NCBI GenBank assembly: GCA_027306695.1
Contig: DAHUZH010000023.1
Span: 1 to 36,237 of the forward strand
DNA from: Acidobacteriaceae bacterium
GTDB taxonomy: Bacteria > Acidobacteriota > Terriglobia > Terriglobales > Acidobacteriaceae
Length of the DNA: 36,237 nt
Reading direction: 5' to 3'
Part shown: positions 1 through 8,605 of the stretch, one piece after another
Position numbering within the stretch: position 1 is the stretch's first letter
How the letters are laid out: every line of letters starts with the position of its first letter
Translations under genes and position numbers: made by a program
The notes under the pieces: model-generated
The model's input: the letters and a program-made list of their open reading frames with translations, nothing else
What the model was told of the DNA's origin: nothing
Database searches by the model: none

Positions 1-238
1 GCAGCACCGCCTGATCGTCGAGCTTGTCGAGAATCGGGTTGGCAAATGCAGGCAGAAAAATCTTGCCAATCAGATCCGCCGTTAACTTTCCACCGCTGCC
101 GTGTCCGAGCACGATGTTCTTATGTTCAAAGATTGGCAACGGACAGCTCCCCAGCAATGGAGATCGCATCTCGACAGACTCGTTTGTTGCGTCTGTTTTC
201 GAGCTTTGCTCTTTCGTCATTGCTTTCGGTCGACTCAT
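1..238 (-). CDS. hypE: HypE hydrogenase maturation protein (N-terminal part, cut by window edge)
   Basis: HypE dehydrates the carbamoyl group that HypF places on its C-terminal cysteine, giving the thiocyanate that becomes the CN ligands of [NiFe]-hydrogenase iron. Only the first 79 codons lie in the window and the frame is open to base 1. Residues 44-79 show the diagnostic N-terminus: IVLGHGSGGKLTADLIGKIF, then an FANPILDKLDDQAVL stretch, the start of the AIRS/PurM-like ATP-binding domain. An ATG at 238 preceded by GGAGG about 10 nt upstream is the likely start; it gives roughly 40 residues of polar extension before the conserved core, so ATG at 169 (residue 24) is an alternative. It follows hypD by 32 nt, as expected in a hypCDE operon. 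The catalytic C-terminal Cys lies outside the window. Identity is confident from the glycine-rich motif and the neighbours. Confidence 0.93.
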   Translation of the reverse strand, partial: MSRPKAMTKEQSSKTDATNESVEMRSPLLGSCPLPIFEHKNIVLGHGSGGKLTADLIGKIFLPAFANPILDKLDDQAVL

Positions 239-270
239 CCGATTGCAGCCTCCATGTTCGCTCCCTTCGA

Positions 271-1407
271 TTACGAAGCTGCTCCCACCGAATGGGTTGG
301 CACGTCGACTTCTTCTTTTTTCAGATGCCGGCCATAAGCGTAATATGCCGCGCAAGCACCCTCGGCGGAAACCATAGTCGCCCCCAGCGGGTGTTGCGGG
401 GTACACGCTGTCCCAAAGGCGGGACAATCTTTCGGCTTTTTGATGCCACGCAAAATTTCTCCACTGATGCAAATCTCCGGCTCTCGCGTGTCGATCTGGG
501 CCACATCGAAGAGCTTCTCCGCATCGTGTTCATGGAATTCCGGCCGCAGATGATAGCCGCTCCTGGGAATTATGCCGATGCCGCGCCACTTGCGGTCGCC
601 GACCTCAAAGACGCGGAATACCAGGTCTTGCGCAGCCTTGTTGCCATCGCGATTCAGAATGCGCGAATACTCGTTTTCCACTTCGGCGCGTTCCGTTTCC
701 AGTTGGCGGATTGTCATTAGCGTTCCCTGCAGAATGTCCAGCGGCTCAAAGCCGGTAATCACAATCGGCGCGTGGAAGCGCGCACTGATCGGTTCATACT
801 CCTCGTACCCCATGACGGCGCAGACATGCCCTGGTCCAAGAAATCCCTGCACGCGGTTCTGCGAAGACTGCAAAATTGCCACAAGTGCCGGTGGAACCAG
901 CACATGCGAAACCAGCAGAGAGATATTTTTAACGCCTTCCTGTTTTGCTCGCCAGGCCAGCATCGCGTTCGCCGGCGCGGTGGTTTCAAAACCAATGGCG
1001 AAGAAGACGACCTTCCTGTCCGGGTTGGTGCGCGCAATTTTGATGCAGTCGAGCGGAGAATAGACCACGCGAACGTCGCCGCCCTCGGACTTGATGGTGA
1101 ACAGGTCGCCCACCGATCCTGGCACGCGGAGCATATCGCCGAAGGAGCAGAAAATCACGTCCGGCATGCGTGCGATTGCGTGCGCCTTGTCTATCATTTC
1201 AAGCGGCGTGACGCAGACCGGGCAGCCCGGTCCATGCACCAGCTCCACACCCGCTGGAAGCAGATAATCGATGCCGTTTTTTACTATGGAATGGGTCTGG
1301 CCGCCGCAGACCTCCATAATCACCCAGGGCTTGGTTTGCACACGGTTGATTTCGTCCACGATTTTGCGTGCGACTCTTCCGTCGCGATATTCATCCAGGT
1401 ATTTCAT
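271..1407 (-). CDS. hypD: HypD hydrogenase maturation iron-sulfur protein
   Basis: HypD is the scaffold, with HypC, on which the Fe(CN)2CO moiety of [NiFe] hydrogenases is built in the cytoplasm. The protein is 378 residues, the family's normal length. Visible hallmarks are CGGQTHS at 34-40, GPGCPVC at 59-65, [10 protein letters not shown] in the middle, a [16 protein letters not shown] segment, and a cysteine-rich C-terminal part ([15 protein letters not shown] followed by a later Cys) that binds the [4Fe-4S] cluster in this family. The ATG at 1407 has AGGAGG 7 nt upstream. Its start overlaps the hypC stop by 4 nt (ATGA), so HypC and HypD are probably translationally coupled, which fits their stable complex. 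All expected cysteines appear present and nothing suggests damage. Confidence 0.97.
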   Translation of the reverse strand: MKYLDEYRDGRVARKIVDEINRVQTKPWVIMEVCGGQTHSIVKNGIDYLLPAGVELVHGPGCPVCVTPLEMIDKAHAIARMPDVIFCSFGDMLRVPGSVGDLFTIKSEGGDVRVVYSPLDCIKIARTNPDRKVVFFAIGFETTAPANAMLAWRAKQEGVKNISLLVSHVLVPPALVAILQSSQNRVQGFLGPGHVCAVMGYEEYEPISARFHAPIVITGFEPLDILQGTLMTIRQLETERAEVENEYSRILNRDGNKAAQDLVFRVFEVGDRKWRGIGIIPRSGYHLRPEFHEHDAEKLFDVAQIDTREPEICISGEILRGIKKPKDCPAFGTACTPQHPLGATMVSAEGACAAYYAYGRHLKKEEVDVPTHSVGAAS

Positions 1408-1685
1408 CGGGTGTCCTCCTCGTTGCCTTTCTCATCGACCACCGGCGACAGCAGTTCAGTAAGCTGGTCCATCTCCTCCAGCAATTGATAAGTTCGCGCT
1501 GCTTCCTCTTCGTCCACCTTGCTGATGGCAAAGCCGACGTGGACCAGGACATACTCGCCGACCTTGGTGTCTGGCACATACTCCAGGCAGGCCTCGCGCA
1601 CAATCCCGCCGAACTGCACCTTCGCCATTCGCATACCGTGTTGATCGAACGCATCGATAACCTTGCCGGGGATAGCTAGACACAT
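1404..1685 (-). CDS. hypC: HypC/HybG-family hydrogenase maturation chaperone
   Basis: Small chaperone (93 residues) that carries the iron ligand set with HypD and then docks it to the hydrogenase large-subunit precursor. The essential N-terminal Cys2 is present (MCLAIPGKV), followed by an OB-fold-like core with the family-typical [23 protein letters not shown] and [12 protein letters not shown] segments. The ATG at 1685 is preceded by AAGGAG with 8 nt spacing. Its stop overlaps the hypD start (ATGA). The 213-nt gap to hypF upstream holds a palindromic repeat instead of tight coupling, so hypCDE may be expressed as a unit partly separate from hypF. Confidence 0.97.
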   Translation of the reverse strand: MCLAIPGKVIDAFDQHGMRMAKVQFGGIVREACLEYVPDTKVGEYVLVHVGFAISKVDEEEAARTYQLLEEMDQLTELLSPVVDEKGNEEDTR

Positions 1686-1743
1686 AATGGAATCTCCTTA
1701 CTTTTAGAACGGCTTCAGAAACCTGCGGCGAAAAAATATGTTC

Positions 1744-1862
1744 GTCATTCTGAGCGCAGCGAAGAATCCAGAAGGTGGTGGCGTTATCGATTACGCGAAT
1801 ACCCTCTGGATTCTTCACTCCGGTCGCTTCGCCGCGGCGAACGACCTCCATTCAGAATGACT
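1744..1862. repeat. Palindromic GTCATTCTGA repeat, paired copies
   Basis: The element opens with GTCATTCTGAGCGCAGCGA and closes with CATTCAGAATGAC, its inverted complement. Inner arms GAAGAATCCAGA and TCTGGATTCTTC are also inverted copies. The same outer and inner arms recur at 21170-21297, and the outer arm alone at 6930-6969. It fills the gap between hypF and hypC. It does not encode a protein. The folded RNA would be a long hairpin that could reduce readthrough from hypF into hypCDE (inference). Confidence 0.85.
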
Positions 1863-1898
1863 CCCATTGCATACACTTGCACTTGCAAACATTCCGCT

Positions 1899-4256
1899 CT
1901 ATTCTTCTTGACGCAAAATCTCATTCGCGATCACCGCCTGCCCGAGAGAGATTCCTCCGTCATTGGGCGGAACCAGCGCGTGCAAATAGACTTCAAACCC
2001 ACAACCATATAAGCCCTTCACGGTGCGTTCTAGCAAATACATATTTTGGAAGACTCCGCCGCTAAGGCAAACGCGGGTCAATTTTTCTTGTTGACGAAGG
2101 CGCTGGCACACTTCCACGATGGCGGCCGCCACGGTGTTGTGAAAGCAAGCCGAAATATGACCGGCTGCCTTGCCAAGTGCAATGTCCCGCGTCACTTCTT
2201 CTATCACCTGCCGCATATCGAGTTGCATCGGCTCGCCATCTTCGACGCAGAAAGAATACCTCTGTTCAACGCCCGACTGCGCAGCGGATTCCAGCGCAAT
2301 GGCGGCCTCGCCTTCAAAGCTGACTTGCTCGCCCAACCCGACCAGCGCAGCCACGGCATCGAACAGCCGCCCACAGGAGGAGGTCGCTACAGTCTGGATG
2401 CGCCGGGCTATCATCGCATCTACCAGCGCAATTTGTTTCTCCGGCACGCGCCCAGGAAATCGCAAAGAGCCGGGCAGCGCGTCCGATCCGAATGTATCGC
2501 GTAAATAGCTGAGCGCCATGCGCCAGGGCTGCCGCACCGCCGCATCGCCCCCGGGCAGAGGGACATAGCGCAGGTGGGCCCGCCGTTCAAACCCGGCATA
2601 GTCGGCAATCAAAAACTCGCCGCCCCAGATCTTTCCGTCTGTCCCGTACCCTGTCCCGTCGAGCGCGACGCCGATCGCTTTGCCGTGCAAATGGTTTTCC
2701 GCCATGCAACTGGCAATGTGCGCGTGATGATGTTGCACGCCAATCTTGCGCTCAATCGGCAGCGCGAGGGCGAAGCGGCTGCTCATATAGCTGGGGTGCA
2801 GGTCATAGGCCACGGCCTGCGGTTCCACGCGAAAAAGTTTTTTCAGGTTCGCCAGTGTCTCCTGAAAAAAAACGAGGGTCTCGTAATTTTCCAGGTCGCC
2901 GATGTGCTGGCTGAGAATGGCGTAGCGGTCTTTCGTCATGCAGAAAGTATTTTTCAGCTCCGCGCCGCAGGCCAGCAATTCGCGCAGCGGAATGCCAGGG
3001 TCTATAGAAAGATCAAGCGGTTGCGGAACATAACCGCGCGAATATCGCAGCACGCGCTCGCGGCCCTGAAACGTGCGCACCACGGAGTCGTCGGTGCGCA
3101 TATAAATGTCGCGGTTGTGCAATAAAAACCAGTCGGCCACCGGATGCAGGCGCTGCCACGCTTCTTCGTTCGCAGTGACGATCGGCTCTTCGCTGAGATT
3201 GCCGCTGGTCATCACCAGTGCTGGAAATTCTGGTGCTTCCTCCGGCGAATCGCTGAACAGCAAATAATGAAGCGGCGTGTACGGCAGCATCACGCCGATG
3301 GAGTCATTGCCGGGAGCGATGGCACGCGAGAGATTTGCATCCGGCCGCTTCTCTAAAATCACAATGGGTCGGCGCGCGCTCTGTAGTGCCGCGCGGTCCG
3401 CCTCCGTAGTCACACAAAACGATTCGACTGCGGCGATGTCGCGCATCATGATCGCGAAGGGCTTGTCGCTGCGGCGCTTGCGCTGGCGCAGCAACTTTAC
3501 GGCGGCATCGTTCTGCGCATCACAGGCCAGTAAAAATCCGCCCAGCCCTTTTACCGCGACGATGCACCCCTCGCGCAGCAGGGCGCGTACCTGTCGTAAG
3601 GTCGCAAGAGAAGAATTTGCAGCACTGGAAAAGTCGCTGGCACTGGGCAAATGCGATCCGCTTTGCGCCAGCACCACGCTGGGTCCGCAGACCGGGCACG
3701 CATTTGGCTGGGCATGGAACCGGCGATTGCCCGGGTCTTCATACTCTGCCCGGCAAAGTTCGCACATGCGAAACGGGGCCATCGTCGTTTTCGGGCGATC
3801 GTACGGAATGTTCTGAATGATGGTGTAGCGCGGGCCGCAGTTGGTGCAGTTGGTGAATGGATATCCATAGCGGCGGTTCGACGGATCGCCAAATTCACGC
3901 CAGCAGTCATCGCAGGTGGCAACGTCCGGGGAGATCAGCACAAATGCATGGTCTTCGGCAATGCTGGCACGGATCGAAAAACCGCTTTCCCCCTGCAAGG
4001 AGATTTCAGTCAAAACAATATCTGTGATCTGCGCCAGTGGTGGTGGGCTATTTCGCAGCGTATCGAGGAATTGTTCGATCGTGTTCTCTGCGCCTTCAAT
4101 CTCCACCGTGACCCCGGAAGACGAATTCAAAATATAGCCACACAAACCCAGCGACTGCGCCAGGTTGTACACAAACGGGCGAAAGCCGACGCCTTGCACA
4201 ATGCCTCGAATGAAGATTTGCTTGCGTGCAATCGGGAGGGATGGCGTCGTGGCCAT
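1899..4256 (-). CDS. hypF: HypF carbamoyltransferase for hydrogenase maturation
   Basis: HypF converts carbamoyl phosphate and ATP to carbamoyl-AMP and transfers the carbamoyl group to HypE, supplying the CN ligands. The full domain series is visible: an acylphosphatase domain at about 13-97 with the VQGVGFRP loop near 20-27; two zinc-finger units (CDDC with CTNC, then CELC with CPVC) at about 115-190; a YrdC/Sua5-like domain at about 215-400; and a Kae1-like C-terminal domain containing HHHAHIASCMAENHLHG, ALDGTGYGTDG and the LSGGVFQN motif. Length, about 785 residues, is slightly longer than the roughly 750 of E. coli. A GTG at 4265 in the same frame is an alternative; ATG at 4256 was preferred for starting just before the acylphosphatase domain, although no clear ribosome site is seen for either. 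First hyp gene in the minus-strand cluster. Confidence 0.96.
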   Translation of the reverse strand: MATTPSLPIARKQIFIRGIVQGVGFRPFVYNLAQSLGLCGYILNSSSGVTVEIEGAENTIEQFLDTLRNSPPPLAQITDIVLTEISLQGESGFSIRASIAEDHAFVLISPDVATCDDCWREFGDPSNRRYGYPFTNCTNCGPRYTIIQNIPYDRPKTTMAPFRMCELCRAEYEDPGNRRFHAQPNACPVCGPSVVLAQSGSHLPSASDFSSAANSSLATLRQVRALLREGCIVAVKGLGGFLLACDAQNDAAVKLLRQRKRRSDKPFAIMMRDIAAVESFCVTTEADRAALQSARRPIVILEKRPDANLSRAIAPGNDSIGVMLPYTPLHYLLFSDSPEEAPEFPALVMTSGNLSEEPIVTANEEAWQRLHPVADWFLLHNRDIYMRTDDSVVRTFQGRERVLRYSRGYVPQPLDLSIDPGIPLRELLACGAELKNTFCMTKDRYAILSQHIGDLENYETLVFFQETLANLKKLFRVEPQAVAYDLHPSYMSSRFALALPIERKIGVQHHHAHIASCMAENHLHGKAIGVALDGTGYGTDGKIWGGEFLIADYAGFERRAHLRYVPLPGGDAAVRQPWRMALSYLRDTFGSDALPGSLRFPGRVPEKQIALVDAMIARRIQTVATSSCGRLFDAVAALVGLGEQVSFEGEAAIALESAAQSGVEQRYSFCVEDGEPMQLDMRQVIEEVTRDIALGKAAGHISACFHNTVAAAIVEVCQRLRQQEKLTRVCLSGGVFQNMYLLERTVKGLYGCGFEVYLHALVPPNDGGISLGQAVIANEILRQEE

Positions 4257-4442
4257 GGGAGTCACCGGATTAAGTACAGCAGATACCTGTTAGAATTTGC
4301 GGTCTCGCGCGATTGGGGATGGGAGTTGTGGTGTGTGCAGCTTTCACCGCGAACGGAAAAGGGAAGTCTTCGCTATCGAAACCGGGTCTTCTTTCTCCAG
4401 GCTGTGAGCATAACACTTGCCGTCCAGTTTGCGCTGCGAGAG

Positions 4443-5693
4443 CTACTGGAGAAGCACCACAAGAATCTTTCCATCGCTGTTAAAGCTGCCACCCGTCGCG
4501 GTGCGGGCCTCGCTGACAGGATTGGTGGGCAGGACATACGCGGCAGCCTTGGCTGCGCCCGCATCCTTCAGGCTGGCCAGAATAAAGTCCCGTTCCTGAT
4601 CGATGTCTGGATCGATGTGGTGAGTGACGTTGCCATTGCGCTGGTCGGTTTCAAAACCGTTGTCGTGGGTCGCCGAACCGACCCAGAGCGGCAGCCCATC
4701 GACGGATTCGGTTGTTTTCCAAAGTCGCATGTGGTTGCGTGTTGCTGCCACTGCAATCATGTGCGCGCGGGCATAGGCCATGTCCTGTGGACGCCCAAAC
4801 AGATACAGCGTGCTCATGGGTACTGCGGTGTAAGGCTGACGGGAAAGAGTCTCCAGTAGGCCATGGAACAGGGCGTCGGTTGAGTTCGCGTCGGTGGGGA
4901 GCCATCCCGCTTTTGCCAGGTCTGTTTTCACCTGTTCTTCCGTACCGATCAGGGCAAAATTGACCATGTCTCCCATGTTGCCGAGTTGGTCGCTGACGCG
5001 GCGGGGAACAGCGGCAAACAGGGCCGGAGAGAGTCCGGCGGCGAACGCTTGCGGCGTCTCCGTAAACTTCGAGTTCCCCGGCTTCGCGGCATGCAATTGG
5101 ATTTTGACTTTGTAACTTCCATCCGCTGTCAGGTCCGGGCTGACATTGGCGCGTAGGTACAGTTGTCCGCTGGAAGGTGCTGTCAGCTCGCGGCTGTTGC
5201 CGATCAGGAAAGGTAATGCCGCATCTCCACTTCCGATCCGGCCAATCAATGCGCCGCTGTTGGCGCTGCCGAGCGGGTACAGCCGCAGAAGGTCCTTCCA
5301 GCTGCGCGCTACTCCATCGGGCTTGGAGACATGCCCATCGCTCAGCGTCATTTGGCCGTCGGCGTGGAAGTCGACTTGATCGTCGGCGAATAAGGAAATC
5401 GAAGTTGCCTGCCAATCGTCGCCCGTCACTGTGATCTCATATTTTGTCTTGCGATGTGCCTTCTCGTCTTGGCCGTTGTCGAGGGGTATGGCCTGCACGC
5501 TCGTATTGGCTGCGGAAGAATCTCCTGCCGATGCTGGAGCCGCAGTTTGCGCTGCTGCCGCGGCAGGCAGCGCCCACAGCCACACGACACCAAGGGCCGC
5601 GAGAAAGGTGCAGGCCCACAAGGATTGCCGATTGCGACAAACTCGAAAGATTTTCCTGCGGCCAGGACTGTTTTCGTCAGGCTTCTTTCCCAT
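4443..5693 (-). CDS. Secreted LecA-like/LssY_C fusion protein
   Basis: A 416-residue exported protein. Residues 25-48 form a hydrophobic signal or anchor after a basic N-terminus, ending in an Ala-rich stretch. Residues about 95-200 resemble the PA-IL (LecA) galactose-binding beta-sandwich: FADDQVDFHADGQMTLSDG, then GALIGRIG, FLIGNSREL and SGQLYLRANVSPDL. Residues about 235-380 resemble LssY_C: GWLPTDANSTDALFHGLLE, LYLFGRPQDMAYARA, LPLWVGSATHDNGFE and HHIDPDIDQERDFILASL. The His, Asp and Glu cluster in the last part could be a metal or catalytic site, but no activity is established to my knowledge. The ATG at 5693 follows a GGAGAG stretch. It lies 186 nt upstream of hypF on the same strand, with no evident functional link. 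Family calls are by eye from motifs. Confidence 0.75.
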   Translation of the reverse strand: MGKKPDENSPGRRKIFRVCRNRQSLWACTFLAALGVVWLWALPAAAAAQTAAPASAGDSSAANTSVQAIPLDNGQDEKAHRKTKYEITVTGDDWQATSISLFADDQVDFHADGQMTLSDGHVSKPDGVARSWKDLLRLYPLGSANSGALIGRIGSGDAALPFLIGNSRELTAPSSGQLYLRANVSPDLTADGSYKVKIQLHAAKPGNSKFTETPQAFAAGLSPALFAAVPRRVSDQLGNMGDMVNFALIGTEEQVKTDLAKAGWLPTDANSTDALFHGLLETLSRQPYTAVPMSTLYLFGRPQDMAYARAHMIAVAATRNHMRLWKTTESVDGLPLWVGSATHDNGFETDQRNGNVTHHIDPDIDQERDFILASLKDAGAAKAAAYVLPTNPVSEARTATGGSFNSDGKILVVLLQ

Positions 5694-6122
5694 TCCGATA
5701 TTCTCTCTCCCCTACCCACTTCTCCATTCTTTGCGTTGGATGTCGCCAATCCGTCGGCCCGTCGGCTTTTGGCGGAAAATATGGGACAAAGCGGCAAAGC
5801 GCTTGCCAACCCGCTCATTCTGGAGCATATTAGGTCATTTACTAAACTTAAGTAATCTAATTAATTAAGCTATATAGTGACAAAATACATACATTTGTGA
5901 TTATCCGATTGAAAAAGTTGTAAGGAACCGGCAAACTCGGTTTAGCCATCTGCATCTGCATAGGTATCAGCGGACCAGATGCAAACCCACCCGGCAGTCT
6001 GCCCAGGATAAGAGGAAGCTGCATCAGTCGGTTTGAATTTTGGATATCGAGCCAGCGACGAATTCAGCGACGCAATATGCGTTACGGTTTGACGCCTTTT
6101 CCCCGAAGGAGTGGATCGGAAT
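5694..6122. other. Divergent intergenic region with AT-rich core
   Basis: This 429-nt spacer separates the minus-strand LecA/LssY_C gene from the plus-strand DUF4397 lipoprotein gene and must hold both promoters. Bases 5826-5925 are strikingly AT-rich (runs such as TAATCTAATTAATTAAGC and ATACATACATTTGTGATTA) against GC-rich surroundings. On the minus strand, TTGTCA is followed after 17 nt by TTAGAT, a weak promoter-like pair. Short open frames here have no convincing ribosome sites or composition and are taken as noise. Confidence 0.5.
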
Positions 6123-6890
6123 ATGATTTTCAATCGGCATGATTTCTGCGGAGTCTTTACCTTGACTGTGTCCCTGTTCCTGCTGGGATGTGGGACGAAT
6201 GGCAATAGCTACGTGCGTACGGTTAACGCATCGCCGGGCTTGGTGGACTACACCGTGCAGGTTGCTCAAACTGGGATCGCGTCCAGCCTGCCGTACGGTA
6301 CGGAAGGCGTGCAGCAGCCAGGTCAATACGCAAGCACCGACACTTCTGGGAATTATCGTCTGATCGGCGCTGGGGCCAACCAGGAAATCGTCGTGTACAC
6401 TACGGCGGGCAGCCCCCCCCTGACTTCCCAGACACAGTCGCTGCTCAAGAATTCGTATTACACGATCATGACACTAAACCCGGCGCCGAGCATCTCGTTG
6501 CTGACCCTAACGGACGACAACACTGCTCCGGCCAGCGGAAACTATAATCTGCGTTTTGTTCAATCATCGCCCAGCTCTGGAGCTATCGACGTCTATCTGG
6601 TGCCACCCGGAACGAACCTCGGGACGGCCACGCCGACGCTGAGCAACCTTCTGTTTGGCCAGGTGACCATTCCCTACTTGTCCCTCACGCCTGGGACTTA
6701 TGAATTGCAGGTCACTCCGCACGGCAATCCTGGAAAAGTCCTGGTCAGTGTAGTATTTTCTCCCAAGGCGGGCAATATCTATTCGGCGTTTGCATTGGAT
6801 CCAGCTCCAGGCTCCAACAATTTTGGATTGCTGATTACGACCGATCCGGTGTCGACGACAACAACGATGGCTTCGGGAACGGGTGGTTAG
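6123..6890 (+). CDS. DUF4397-domain lipoprotein
   Basis: A predicted envelope lipoprotein of 255 residues. The N-terminus is a lipoprotein signal: a short basic start, hydrophobic core and the lipobox LLGC with Cys near residue 23. The mature part contains YVRTVNASPGLVDYTVQV and a second similar unit beginning NLRFVQSSPSSGAIDVYLVPPG, both typical of DUF4397 beta-rich domains, then a Thr/Ser/Gly tail. An in-frame GTG at 6111 sits inside the AAGGAG ribosome site (6106-6111), so ATG 6123, 11 nt downstream, is the better start. Its specific role is unknown; it may sit on the periplasmic face of a membrane. The gene stands alone and faces ahcY tail to tail. Confidence 0.8.
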   Translation: MIFNRHDFCGVFTLTVSLFLLGCGTNGNSYVRTVNASPGLVDYTVQVAQTGIASSLPYGTEGVQQPGQYASTDTSGNYRLIGAGANQEIVVYTTAGSPPLTSQTQSLLKNSYYTIMTLNPAPSISLLTLTDDNTAPASGNYNLRFVQSSPSSGAIDVYLVPPGTNLGTATPTLSNLLFGQVTIPYLSLTPGTYELQVTPHGNPGKVLVSVVFSPKAGNIYSAFALDPAPGSNNFGLLITTDPVSTTTTMASGTGG

Positions 6891-6923
6891 AGTGGATCGA
6901 TAGTTTTAATGTAGCTGGATGAC

Positions 6924-6981
6924 AAAAAAGAGTCATTCTGAACGAAGGGCGCTGCGCTCAGAATGACTCATCTCGTTTTTT
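6924..6981. terminator. Bidirectional hairpin formed by a GTCATTCTGA repeat
   Basis: A 12-bp perfect stem (GAGTCATTCTGA at 6930-6941 with its complement at 6958-6969) is flanked by a run of six A on the left and six T on the right. It lies between the convergent DUF4397 and ahcY genes, so it can act as an intrinsic terminator in both directions. The stem sequence is the outer arm of the repeat at 1744-1862 and 21170-21297, so a repeat copy appears to serve as terminator. Confidence 0.7.
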
Positions 6982-7048
6982 GAATACAGTATCTGTAAAT
7001 CCGCTATGGCCACAGGCATTTTTGTGGATGCTAGTTTGTGCTTGAGAC

Positions 7049-8335
<1,287 letters not shown>

Positions 8336-8353
8336 TTATTGGGTTGGATTGCT

Positions 8354-8369
8354 TCGCAGATGTCTGCGA
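8354..8369 (-). promoter_or_regulatory. Perfect dyad in the ahcY leader
   Basis: TCGCAGATGTCTGCGA has 7-bp perfect arms around a 2-nt centre and sits about 20 nt upstream of the ahcY start. As DNA it could be an operator; as RNA it could fold as a 6-bp hairpin near the ribosome site. No known regulator is assigned. It does not match the SAH riboswitch core. Confidence 0.35.
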
Positions 8370-8540
8370 TCTTCGACGGATGCCTCGGATCGGACGCAAA
8401 TGGCCGCCCAAGTCCTATGTCAGGGTAACACTTCCAACCCGCCGCGTAACAGATCGATTGGCGTCGGCGGGTGGATATTTGGGTTGTTGCTGAAGGCGCG
8501 CAGTTTCCTGAAACCTAGAGCGATTTCACGGTTAGCGTAG

Positions 8541-8585
8541 TGTCATGGGTGCCCCATCCTAGCGAAACCTCCAAAGATTGGGGCT
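8541..8585. repeat. GGGTGCCCCATCC-type repeat remnant
   Basis: TGTCATGGGTGCCCCATCCT is followed about 20 nt later by ATTGGGGC. The GGTGCCCC core resembles the second half of the repeat read inside scpB (GGGGTGCCCCAG on the minus strand). It lies just downstream of the DUF5695 gene and may form a weak hairpin at its 3' end. Assignment to a family rests on memory of acidobacterial intergenic repeats. Confidence 0.4.
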
Positions 8586-8605
8586 GCTGTAGATTTCGCC
8601 TTCGG

